From Ruegeria lacuscaerulensis (GTDB taxonomy: Bacteria; Pseudomonadota; Alphaproteobacteria; Rhodobacterales; Rhodobacteraceae), in assembly GCF_013031245.1 (NCBI RefSeq), contig NZ_WPZL01000013.1, positions 1 to 64,000 of the forward strand: a stretch of 64,000 nucleotides of DNA, read 5' to 3'. Position 1 is the stretch's first letter. The number at the start of each line of letters is the position of its first letter. This document shows, one piece after another, positions 42,164 to 50,258 of the stretch. The position numbers were made by a program, and so were the translations under genes. The notes under the pieces are model-generated. The model was given only the letters and a program-made list of their open reading frames with translations. It searched no databases and had not been told where the DNA came from.

Positions 42164-43090
42164 ATGCGTATACTTGCTGTAGACGACGACCCCAGCATCC
42201 TGGAACTGCTAGACAGTGTTCTGGCTGCGTTCGGGTACAAAGATGTCGTCACCGCACGAAGCGGCCGCGAAGCCCTTCAGATCCTGTCAGAACCGACAGA
42301 AGCATTCGACTGTTTGCTTCTTGATGTGCAGATGCCGCAGATGAACGGAATTAATCTGTGCGAAGAAGCCCGCAAGATTCCTGGCTACCTGTACACGCCT
42401 ATAATCATGGTCACCGCCATGGTGCAGAAACAGTACATTGACGAAGCATTCGAAGCGGGTGCGACAGACTATGTCACAAAGCCTTTTGAATTTTCTGATC
42501 TGAAGCAAAGGCTTTCGGACGCTTACAGGATGGCAGCGGAACGCAGAGCCGCGATCGAGGTGATGGAAGCTGATGAGCACGCGTGGCAGGATGCAGAGGC
42601 CAATCAAGACCTTCTTCTGAGTGACCCGTTTTACTTAGGAGATTTGCCCGGATGCATTGGATTGGCCGAGTTCGAGAACTACGTAATTCAGCTTTCGACG
42701 ATGCATGCGACGGCTTCGAAAATCGTGGCGGTAAAAGTCACTGACATCGAGCAAATCTACAAGTCGGGCAGTTCCGGCGAATTTCGTGACTCCCTGGCGT
42801 CGGCTGGAACCGCGCTCCTCTCGGCTACTCAGGAAGGACGCAAGGTCGCGACGTATTGGGGCAATGGCGTATTCCTGCTTGTCCACGACAATCAAAAGGA
42901 ATTTAGCGCAGAAAAGGCCCTAAACCCGTTGCCAGGAAATCCAAAAGAAGTTGGCGAAAGTGCTATTGCTTGCCAAGTAGGGGAAGAAGTTGTCCTGAAT
43001 GCCACCTCCAAAATGGAAGCATTGTTTTTGATCGACAAGGCTGTGGAATTGGCCGAAACCCGCGACGCCCAAGTTGCCAGGTTTGGCTAA
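42164..43090 (+). CDS. Response regulator with degenerate GGDEF-like output domain (RR2)
   Basis: The 308-residue protein has an intact receiver domain (DDD at 7-9, phospho-Asp D54 in LLLDVQMP, T84, K106). Its C-terminal domain is paralogous to that of RR1. The GGDEF-site position reads WGNGVF (232-237), and the end ALFLIDKAVELAETRDAQV recalls the last helix of GGDEF domains. The catalytic acidic residues are missing. It is divergent from the LuxI-type gene. The partner kinase is unknown; the kinase at 36.2 kb is the nearest candidate. Confidence 0.82.
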   Translation: MRILAVDDDPSILELLDSVLAAFGYKDVVTARSGREALQILSEPTEAFDCLLLDVQMPQMNGINLCEEARKIPGYLYTPIIMVTAMVQKQYIDEAFEAGATDYVTKPFEFSDLKQRLSDAYRMAAERRAAIEVMEADEHAWQDAEANQDLLLSDPFYLGDLPGCIGLAEFENYVIQLSTMHATASKIVAVKVTDIEQIYKSGSSGEFRDSLASAGTALLSATQEGRKVATYWGNGVFLLVHDNQKEFSAEKALNPLPGNPKEVGESAIACQVGEEVVLNATSKMEALFLIDKAVELAETRDAQVARFG

Positions 43091-43256
43091 ATAAAATCGG
43101 CGTCAGTCGTATGGAAACCAACCTCTAGCGGGATCCAATTCTTCGGCACCGCCTGCATCTATGGCGTTCGATTGAGGCAGGCGTCCGCAATGGAAGCCAG
43201 CCAAACTGTCCTTCTTTGTCGCCCCATCAATCCTGATTTCTTGCGGTTCAGAGGCA

Positions 43257-44267
43257 CTAACTCAGGAGCGCTTCGATTTTATCCAGCGTCGCGGTACTGA
43301 CCGCAACGCCTTCGGTTGCGGCCAGAATGCGTTTCGCGCGCCGGCCGTCACCCGGCAGATGCGCTCCGTTCTGAGAACGGATTTCGTCGACCAGTGTGTT
43401 GAGACCAGTTGCAAACGCGTCATCGGCTGTCGCGGTGGGATCAATCGCGATAAAGAACTGCCCTGTGCGGGGTGGCCCACCTGCGGTGCCGGAAAAGGGC
43501 GACGCGTTCAGGCCCAATGTGGCGCCGGTTAAGGCGGCGGCCATGATCTCAGTCAAAAGGGCTATTCCGACACCTTTGTAACCGCCCGACGGGGCCATCG
43601 ATCCCTTGAGGCCGACATTCGGGTCGGTGGTGGGGTTGCCATCTTCGTCCAAAGCCCAGCCAACCGGGATTGGTTTACCTTCGCGGGCGTGTTTCATCAC
43701 TTCGCTTTTGGCGATGGTGCTGGCGCTTTGGTCGATCAGCAGGGCGGGCTGGCCATCGGTTCCCGGAGCTGCGATCGAGAAGGGATTGGTGCCGACGACT
43801 GGCTTTGCGCCTCCCGAAGGGGCGATGGAGGCTGGTGCGTTGGTAAACCCAAGCCCAACCAGCCCGGCTTGAGCCAGCCGGAATGTATGATACCCGAGGA
43901 CGCCGCAGTTGTAGCTGTTGCGGATTGCCAGCGCGGCAATGCCTTGACCGCGCGCAGCACAGATCAGGGCTTCGAACCCCAGATCGATGGCGGAGTGTGC
44001 AAAGCCGGTTGCCGCGTCCACATTCACCACGCCGGGGCGGGGTTGAGACAGGGTTGGTTGCGCTGAACCGTCCACCTTACCGCACTGAACATGTTCGCAG
44101 TATATCGGTATGTAGGCCAGACCGTGGCTGGCAACACCGTCCGCTTCTGTTGCAGCCGTGGCAACGGCCAGCGGGCGGGCATTGGTCTCGGTCGTGCCGG
44201 CGGCAACGAGCGCGCGAAAGGCCAGGTCTTCAATTTCAGCAAGGGTCAGGGTGCGGGTTTCAACCAT
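43257..44267 (-). CDS. Ldh2/malate dehydrogenase-family NAD(P) oxidoreductase
   Basis: The 336-residue protein belongs to the malate/L-lactate/sulfolactate/ureidoglycolate (Ldh2) family. It shows ATEADGVASHGLAYIPIY near residue 40, AIRNSYNCGVLGYHTFRLA and VGTNPFSIAAPG. Members reduce 2-oxoacids or cyclic imines such as delta1-pyrroline-2-carboxylate. The ketoglutarate-semialdehyde-type dehydrogenase in the same operon makes a proline-derivative pathway possible, but the substrate is not certain. It is the last gene of the five-gene operon and starts 10 bases after the previous stop. Confidence 0.85.
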   Translation of the reverse strand: MVETRTLTLAEIEDLAFRALVAAGTTETNARPLAVATAATEADGVASHGLAYIPIYCEHVQCGKVDGSAQPTLSQPRPGVVNVDAATGFAHSAIDLGFEALICAARGQGIAALAIRNSYNCGVLGYHTFRLAQAGLVGLGFTNAPASIAPSGGAKPVVGTNPFSIAAPGTDGQPALLIDQSASTIAKSEVMKHAREGKPIPVGWALDEDGNPTTDPNVGLKGSMAPSGGYKGVGIALLTEIMAAALTGATLGLNASPFSGTAGGPPRTGQFFIAIDPTATADDAFATGLNTLVDEIRSQNGAHLPGDGRRAKRILAATEGVAVSTATLDKIEALLS

Positions 44268-44277
44268 TTTGATCTCT

Positions 44278-44907
44278 TCAGTCGTTGTCTGACAGGCCCG
44301 ATCCGGCCCCGCGCAGGCGGGATTCCTCGGTAGCGGGAGCGTAAGTACGGTGTGCGAATTGGTTCAGGGCAGCCCAAACGAGCGGATCGGGAATCGCACG
44401 GGATCGGGGCGAAGTCGTCTCGGCAAGGGTTCCGCCAAGACCAATGGAAACGAGTTGCGCGTGATCCGGCACAGCAGTTGCCAGTGTCAGGGAATAACCG
44501 TCTGTGATGGCTACTGTTCCGTCATATTCAATCGTCGCACAAGCTTTAAGCAGCCGTGCGGCATTGGCCGCGAAAGGCAAAAGCAGGGTGGGAACTGCTA
44601 CGTCTTTCAGAGAGATGGCAGCTTCGTTCAGCTGTAGTGCGCAGTCCGATAGCGCCGCCCCGGCCATCAAAGGGCAAAGCGCTTTTTGCCCGGCCCAGAT
44701 GCACTCATTCGTATTGGGAGCGTGGCTTTCAGGCGACGCAGTCAGGTTTTGATTCAGTAGACGTTCCAGAGCACCAGTGCCGTCCAGACCCTGCGCACAT
44801 AGCCAGCGCGTTGCTTTTGCAGCCTCTTCGGCATGTCCCCAGCTATATCCTGCGCCTCGGGCAGCTCGTTTGGCGGTGGCCTCGACCTCGTTAAGTGAAA
44901 AGTTCAT
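44278..44907 (-). CDS. DUF3726-like protein of unknown function
   Basis: The 209-residue soluble protein starts MNFSLNEVEATAKRAARGAGYSWG and resembles DUF3726 proteins, from memory of the N-terminal motif. No enzyme signature, signal peptide or membrane segment is seen. The chosen ATG overlaps the stop of the 561-residue gene by four bases, while an upstream start eight codons earlier is deeper in that gene. Gene order suggests a catabolic role with the flanking dehydrogenases. Confidence 0.7.
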   Translation of the reverse strand: MNFSLNEVEATAKRAARGAGYSWGHAEEAAKATRWLCAQGLDGTGALERLLNQNLTASPESHAPNTNECIWAGQKALCPLMAGAALSDCALQLNEAAISLKDVAVPTLLLPFAANAARLLKACATIEYDGTVAITDGYSLTLATAVPDHAQLVSIGLGGTLAETTSPRSRAIPDPLVWAALNQFAHRTYAPATEESRLRGAGSGLSDND

Positions 44908-46589
44908 TCCGCAGGCTCCGGATAGACCCACAAATCTGCCCTGTCTTCTGTCAGTTCTTCGGGGTAGGGGGCGCCGGCATACATGCAGATCCGCACCCAG
45001 CGGTCCGAGCGAGGGTCGAAATGCGTTGCGCCAAAAAAGGACAGTTTGGCGCGCAGCATGTCGATAGGCATGACGCTGGCGCTGATCGTGTTGTCGCGAA
45101 TCTCGCTATAGGGGGCGACGCGGCCGATCTGCGCACGTCGGATCGTGTGGCGGTGTTCCGGGTGACGCAGCATGAATTCGGCAATTCGCGTGTCGTCTTG
45201 CCATTGCGCGAGTGCCGTGTGAGCGGCCGCGGCATCCCGCGCCGGTGCCAGCGGTTGTTCGTAATCGGCAATCGGCTCCTCGAACCGTTCGCCAAGCCGC
45301 GGTTCGAGTTTCTCCTCAGAAACATACCAGGCGCGGGCGCAGTTTTTCTCGGTGGTCCAGTCCAGATCCAACGCCCATTCAAAGGTGTTTTGGATCAGGG
45401 TGCGTACCTCTACCACTGTCATGGACCCGTCAATGATCTGCGCGTGTGCGTTGCCGTCAGCCATGCAACCGGTCAGCCCATCCACCATGTCGCCAAATGG
45501 TTCCAGGATCAGTGAGGCGAGCAGTTCCTGCCCCTCTTCACTAAGTGCTTCCTCGGACCAGCGTATCAGCCTGTCCCATGGATGGTCTTGTGTCAGATTG
45601 TTCTGAGTTAAGTACCCTGAAATAGCCTGAAGATCGGCGTTCAGGGACGAAAGCTTTTCAACCTGGATCGGGTGTTCGGACCGCCACCACGACATCGACA
45701 ATTTACTGCGGTCAAAGATGTCACGGAACGTCTGGGCCTCGTCTTCCGACGCCGTTGCCAGGGACCGCACGCGCGAGATTGCTTCCTCGCGGGCCATGAT
45801 CCAGTTGTTAAACAGGATCGGATGGTTCACGATGAACGGAGCCATGCCCAGCCCGGTGGAGTTGCCGATGCCCAGCCAACGGGCAATGGCGGGATCGAGC
45901 TCTGCAGTGTGGTCGCCACCTTTGGCGCGCGCCATGTGCTGTACGAGATCGCGCACGAAGGTACGGGTCAGGTATACGGACAACATTTCGGCCTGAAACG
46001 GGGCGTTCAATTCCGCCCGGTCACAGGTTTTTTCACGGTCCGCCGCACCGAACTTGCCCGAACCGTAAACGGCAGTGGTGCGCATCAGGTAGCCGACCTG
46101 ATAAATCTGATCCAGATCGGGCTGATGGCCAGCAGCGAGGCTGTCGACCACATGCGCCCACAGGCGGACAGAGCGGTTCGCGCGGGAAAGGGACAACTCG
46201 CTTTCGCTGACGCGCCCGGCCTCTTGCAGCGGGACGTTTTGCGAAAGGCGCCGGATGTCCTGCGCCGTCGGGATGCCATCAAACAGGGTAAAGGTTGCAT
46301 CCCATGCCTCGGCGATGACCCGGTCCGAGCGTTGCTCGGGTGGCAGGTCATGTGCGAAGGCCACCAGCGAGTAGGCGTGTTCCGGGCCGTGCGCGGTATA
46401 GACGGCGTGGCCTACACCGTTTTCGTCAACGTCAAAGACGGGGCGGGTGAAGGTCCAGCCCTCCTGTGCCATGCGGCGAGTCAGCTGCCGCATAAAGCTG
46501 AGCCGGCATTGATGCAGCGACCCCAGCCTGGACAGGCGCATCACCTGCGCGGGGTCGCGTCGCGGGATATGAGCGCTGGCTTGGGTCAT
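44904..46589 (-). CDS. Conserved protein of unknown function, 561 residues
   Basis: I do not recognise a characterised family. The protein is soluble and acidic. It begins RRDPAQVMRLSRLGSLHQCRLSFMRQLTRRMAQEGW and has the possible core motifs YGSGKFGAADRE and ARWLGIGNSTGLGMAPFIVNHP. The glycine-rich GSGKFG is not a normal P-loop. It overlaps both neighbours by four bases, which places it firmly in the dipeptidase-like/aldehyde dehydrogenase operon. A role in handling the same substrate is likely. Confidence 0.75.
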   Translation of the reverse strand: MTQASAHIPRRDPAQVMRLSRLGSLHQCRLSFMRQLTRRMAQEGWTFTRPVFDVDENGVGHAVYTAHGPEHAYSLVAFAHDLPPEQRSDRVIAEAWDATFTLFDGIPTAQDIRRLSQNVPLQEAGRVSESELSLSRANRSVRLWAHVVDSLAAGHQPDLDQIYQVGYLMRTTAVYGSGKFGAADREKTCDRAELNAPFQAEMLSVYLTRTFVRDLVQHMARAKGGDHTAELDPAIARWLGIGNSTGLGMAPFIVNHPILFNNWIMAREEAISRVRSLATASEDEAQTFRDIFDRSKLSMSWWRSEHPIQVEKLSSLNADLQAISGYLTQNNLTQDHPWDRLIRWSEEALSEEGQELLASLILEPFGDMVDGLTGCMADGNAHAQIIDGSMTVVEVRTLIQNTFEWALDLDWTTEKNCARAWYVSEEKLEPRLGERFEEPIADYEQPLAPARDAAAAHTALAQWQDDTRIAEFMLRHPEHRHTIRRAQIGRVAPYSEIRDNTISASVMPIDMLRAKLSFFGATHFDPRSDRWVRICMYAGAPYPEELTEDRADLWVYPEPAE

Positions 46590-47563
46590 GTGGATTGCGG
46601 TCCGAAGTTTTCAGCGAAGAAACGGTACCAGTTTCCCCCCATGATTCCCGAGATTTCCTCGGCGTTCATGCCAACGGCGCGCAAACCGGCTTCGATGTTG
46701 CCAAAGTCACGGTTGTCCTGGAACCAGCCCGGCATCGGGGGAAAGCCGGGATTGCTTGCGGAGCCTTCGCCAAAGTCAATCTCCTTGGTCCAGCGACCGA
46801 CGCGCATCCATTCGACCACGCTGTCTGGCTGGTCCTGACACAGGTCAGTGCCGATCCCCAGATGCTGCGCCCCATATGTGTCGGCCGCGCGGGCGATCAT
46901 CTCGCAGAAACTTCCCAGCGTGCAGGCGGATTTGTCCTTCAGGTGATGAGGGTAGACCGAAAAGCCCAGCATCCCACCGTCTTGAGTGACGGCCCGGATC
47001 ACCTCGTCTCGCTTGTTGCGCAGCGCAGGGGCCCATTCGTGGGGATTGGCGTGGGTGATGGCGATCGGGCGTTCCGAGATGTTGGCGGCCTCGATGGTCG
47101 AGCGGTCCGCCGAATGGCTCATGTCGACGACAAGGCCGACACGGTTCATCTCTTTGATGACCTGTTTGCCCATGCGGGTGATGCCGGTGTCTTCGTCCTC
47201 ATAGCAGCCCGTCGCCAGCAGGGACTGGTTGTTATAAGTCAGTTGCATGAACCGCGCGCCCAGATCGTGTAGGATTTCCACCAGCCCGATATCATCTTCG
47301 ATGGGCGAGGGGTTTTGGAAGCCGAAGAATACCGCCGTCCGCCCGGTTTCGCGGGCGATGTCGATATCGCTGGCCCAGCGGCCTTTCATGATCAGATCGG
47401 GGTACTGCTCAAACCAGCGGTTCCACTTTTCAAAGTTCAGGACGGTTTCGCGGAAGTTCTCGTGATACGAGATGGTGACGTGGATCGCATCCACGCCGCC
47501 TTCGCGCAGTTGGCGGAAAATCTTTTCCGACCAGTTGGCGTATTGAAGCCCGTCGATCCGCAT
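46586..47563 (-). CDS. Peptidase M19 (renal dipeptidase)-like protein with altered metal site
   Basis: The 325-residue TIM-barrel-type protein shows the M19 features VVDMSHSADRS (His), ITHANPHEW (His) and LGIGTDLCQ (Asp). The N-terminal HxD motif normally found in IDGHND is replaced by IDGLQYANW, and the usual bridging Glu region reads FFGFQNPSP. Similar HxD-less proteins occur, from memory, beside glycine-betaine/dimethylglycine catabolism genes in Pseudomonas. It may use one metal or another chemistry. Its ATG overlaps the aldehyde dehydrogenase TGA by one base. Confidence 0.8.
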   Translation of the reverse strand: MRIDGLQYANWSEKIFRQLREGGVDAIHVTISYHENFRETVLNFEKWNRWFEQYPDLIMKGRWASDIDIARETGRTAVFFGFQNPSPIEDDIGLVEILHDLGARFMQLTYNNQSLLATGCYEDEDTGITRMGKQVIKEMNRVGLVVDMSHSADRSTIEAANISERPIAITHANPHEWAPALRNKRDEVIRAVTQDGGMLGFSVYPHHLKDKSACTLGSFCEMIARAADTYGAQHLGIGTDLCQDQPDSVVEWMRVGRWTKEIDFGEGSASNPGFPPMPGWFQDNRDFGNIEAGLRAVGMNAEEISGIMGGNWYRFFAENFGPQST

Positions 47564-49026
47564 CAGACCGGGGTTCCGGCGCTGATATAGGCGGTTTTGA
47601 CGGTGGTGTAGAACTCTGCCGCCGCCTTGCCCTGTTCGCGCGGACCGTAAGAACTGTCACCACGGCCACCGAAGGGCACGTGATAATCGGTGCCCGCCGT
47701 CGGCAGGTTGACGGTAACAACCCCGGTGCGCGCATTGCGGCGGAAATGGGTCGCGCGGGCGAGACTCTGTGTGACGATGCCCGAGGTCAGGCCGAAATTG
47801 GTGTCGTTGACCACGCTCAGCGCCTCATCATAGCTGCCAACCTTGATGACGCTGGTCAGCGGCGCGAACATCTCTTCGCGGTTGATGCGCATATTGTTGT
47901 TGGTGTTCAGGAACACGCCCGGGGACATGTAGAACCCGTCATGCGGCATCTCGAGCCGCTGGCCGCCACAGGCCAGTTCAGCGCCTTCGGATTTGCCCAG
48001 ATCGACATAGGCCAGGTTTTCCTGCAATTGCTGTTGGCTGACCACCGGCCCCATCTGGGTGCCATCCTCCAGCGCGTGCCCGACCTTCATCGCCTGCGCA
48101 CCGGCTACGAGTTTTTCCACAAACGCATCATGCACCCCGGCATGGACGACCAGTCGCGACGACGCCGTACATTTCTGCCCGGTGCCACCGAACGCGCCAC
48201 CAAGGGCCAGTGTCACCGCCAGATCCAGATCGGCGTCGTCCATCACGGCCAGCGCGTTTTTCGACCCCATTTCCATCTGAACCTTGGTCAGATTCTGGAT
48301 CGCGGCGGCGGCGATGCCTTTGCCCACCGGAACCGACCCGGTGAAGGAAATTGCATTGATCTTGGGGCTCTCCACAAGGCGTTGACCAATCGACCGGCCC
48401 GAGCCCATGACGAGGCTGAAGAGGCCCTTGGGAATGTCCTGCCGTTCGATGATCTCGGTCAGGGCAACGGCAGAGGCCGGGGTGATGTTCGCGGGTTTCC
48501 AAACAACCGCGTTGCCGTAGCACAGTGCCGGAGCGATCTTCCACGAAGCGGTGGCCGTCGGGAAGTTCCACGGGCTGATGATCGCCACCACGCCCACGGC
48601 CTCGCGCCGCACGTCGATCTCGACGCCGGGCCGAACGCTGTCGGCATTCTCACCGATCTGGCGCAGACACTCGGCGGCGTAATAGGTAAAGAACTGACCA
48701 GCGCGGTAGACCTCGCCTTTACCTTCGGCCTGCGGTTTGCCCTCTTCGCGGGACAGCAATGTGCCCAGCTCTTCGGCGCGGGACATCAATTCGTTGCCGA
48801 TGTTCATCAGAACGGCTTGTTTGCGCTCGGGGCCATAGGCCGCCCATTCGGCTTGTGCAACGCTCGCCTGATCCAATGTCGCATCCAGCTGATCTGCGCT
48901 GGCCTGAGTGAAAAGGCCGACCAGATCGCTCAGGTCCGACGGGTTGCGGTTTTCAATCTCGGCCTCGCCTGCCAGCCATTCGCCAGCGATCAGGTTCAAT
49001 TTGGTCACGATACGCCCCAGAGTCAT
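47563..49026 (-). CDS. Aldehyde dehydrogenase, alpha-ketoglutaric-semialdehyde-type
   Basis: The 487-residue NAD(P)-dependent enzyme has SPWNFPTATASWKIAPAL, the nucleotide loop SFTGSVPVG, the catalytic Glu in EMGSKNAL and the catalytic Cys in GGTGQKCTASSR. The end SSYGPREQGKAAAEFYTTVKTAYI is typical of 2,5-dioxovalerate (ketoglutaric semialdehyde) dehydrogenases of hydroxyproline and sugar-acid pathways. The ATG at 49026 gives a normal length; a TTG at 49077 would add 17 residues. It heads the operon and is divergent from a LysR gene. Confidence 0.86.
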   Translation of the reverse strand: MTLGRIVTKLNLIAGEWLAGEAEIENRNPSDLSDLVGLFTQASADQLDATLDQASVAQAEWAAYGPERKQAVLMNIGNELMSRAEELGTLLSREEGKPQAEGKGEVYRAGQFFTYYAAECLRQIGENADSVRPGVEIDVRREAVGVVAIISPWNFPTATASWKIAPALCYGNAVVWKPANITPASAVALTEIIERQDIPKGLFSLVMGSGRSIGQRLVESPKINAISFTGSVPVGKGIAAAAIQNLTKVQMEMGSKNALAVMDDADLDLAVTLALGGAFGGTGQKCTASSRLVVHAGVHDAFVEKLVAGAQAMKVGHALEDGTQMGPVVSQQQLQENLAYVDLGKSEGAELACGGQRLEMPHDGFYMSPGVFLNTNNNMRINREEMFAPLTSVIKVGSYDEALSVVNDTNFGLTSGIVTQSLARATHFRRNARTGVVTVNLPTAGTDYHVPFGGRGDSSYGPREQGKAAAEFYTTVKTAYISAGTPV

Positions 49027-49109
49027 GGATTTGTCCGGGGCAGGATGGAATCTTTCTGCGATATCAGTCAAACTCAAACTAATTAAGTAAATTTCAGGAA
49101 AATTGAAGT

Positions 49110-49982
49110 ATGGCTATCAAGATCGAAACGCTGCGATGCTTTTGCACGGTTGCCCAAACCGGCAATCTGGTTGAGGCCGCCGACAGGCTGGGGCGGACGC
49201 AATCCGCTGTTTCCATGACCCTGAAGCAGTTTGAGGACCATCTGGGTAAAAAACTGTTCGAGGGTGAGAGGAAAAACCGACTGTCTCATTTGGGGCAACA
49301 AGTGTTTGAGATCGCCCTGAAACAAGTGCGCCAGTTCGATCAGTCCGTTCTGAACATTGAGGCGGCGGCGAATGCTGAGCACGGCCTGCTGCGGATCGTG
49401 TCCGTACCTTCGGTTGCCGCACTCGTGTTTCCGAAAGTACTGGCACATATGACGCGCCGCTTTCCCGGCCTAAAGATCGAACTGCGCGACACCGACACGC
49501 AGCAGGTTCTGGATGCGCTTGTAGAAGGTAAAGCGGATATCGGGCTCGCTTCGGGACACCACGCGTTGAATGGCGTCAGGGCCATTCCTTTGTTTGAAGA
49601 CCGGTTCGGCCTGGTCTGTGCTTCAGAGCACCACCTGATTACCCGTCCCGCAGCACCAACGCTTGAGGATGTTGGAGAGGTTCCTTTCATTCGCAACGCG
49701 CTCTGCGACCTCATACAGTCCCCGCGATTTCATGAGACCATCGCTGCGGCTGACGTTACCGTCCATAATACGCATTCCTTGATTACGATGGTGCGGACAG
49801 GCGATTGGGTAACCGTTCTGCCGCAAACAGTTGCCGAGTTTATCCCCGAGGCAACCGCTTTTCGACCTATTGCCGATCTCACGGACCGGCGGCAGGTCTA
49901 TCTCTATGTCAGTGAGAGATCCCGATTCCAGTCCCTCGCTGATGAGGCCGCCGAATATATTCTGGCAAATGGCCATGAATAA
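49110..49982 (+). CDS. LysR-type regulator (divergent from the aldehyde dehydrogenase operon)
   Basis: The 290-residue protein has an N-terminal winged helix (LRCFCTVAQTGNLVEAADRLGRTQSAVSMTLKQFE) and a substrate-binding co-inducer domain (GLLRIVSVPSVAALVFPKVLAHM). It lies 83 bases from the ALDH ATG in divergent orientation, the classic layout for control of the neighbouring operon. The gap contains TTCA-N7-TGAA at 49093-49107, which overlaps its own ribosome site AGGA and could be an autoregulatory site. Confidence 0.9.
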   Translation: MAIKIETLRCFCTVAQTGNLVEAADRLGRTQSAVSMTLKQFEDHLGKKLFEGERKNRLSHLGQQVFEIALKQVRQFDQSVLNIEAAANAEHGLLRIVSVPSVAALVFPKVLAHMTRRFPGLKIELRDTDTQQVLDALVEGKADIGLASGHHALNGVRAIPLFEDRFGLVCASEHHLITRPAAPTLEDVGEVPFIRNALCDLIQSPRFHETIAAADVTVHNTHSLITMVRTGDWVTVLPQTVAEFIPEATAFRPIADLTDRRQVYLYVSERSRFQSLADEAAEYILANGHE

Positions 49983-50258
49983 TAGATCAACCAGGCCTTT
50001 TCTCTGCATGTGAAATCGGCCTCGAATCGCAAAAAGCAGAAACAAAATTACGATAATTTCGCATATTTGATTTGGTTCTTATGTAATTCTTGATGGGCAG
50101 CGTGCTCGCATGTTTGAGTTTTCTGGTCGGTCGGGCCTGTCGAGCCGCTGACCAATAAACCGGGAGGCACCGGCTTCCCGACATTGTTTGAAAGGTGCTC
50201 CGCTACCCCCTGCGGTAAGAAGAATGCGCACCACAAACACCCAACATGGAGTTGCCAA
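49983..50258. promoter_or_regulatory. Leader/promoter region of proX with an AT dyad
   Basis: The 276-base gap before proX contains an exact dyad AAATTA-CGA-TAATTT at 50045-50059 in an AT-rich setting (50040-50095), a likely promoter/operator zone. The rest of the leader is about 160 bases and is otherwise unremarkable. Confidence 0.45.

Noticed and set aside
36000-43200. Possible genomic island with integrase or att sites
   Set aside because: The patch is more AT-rich, but no integrase, tRNA, transposase or direct repeat borders were seen, so only a compositional shift is noted.
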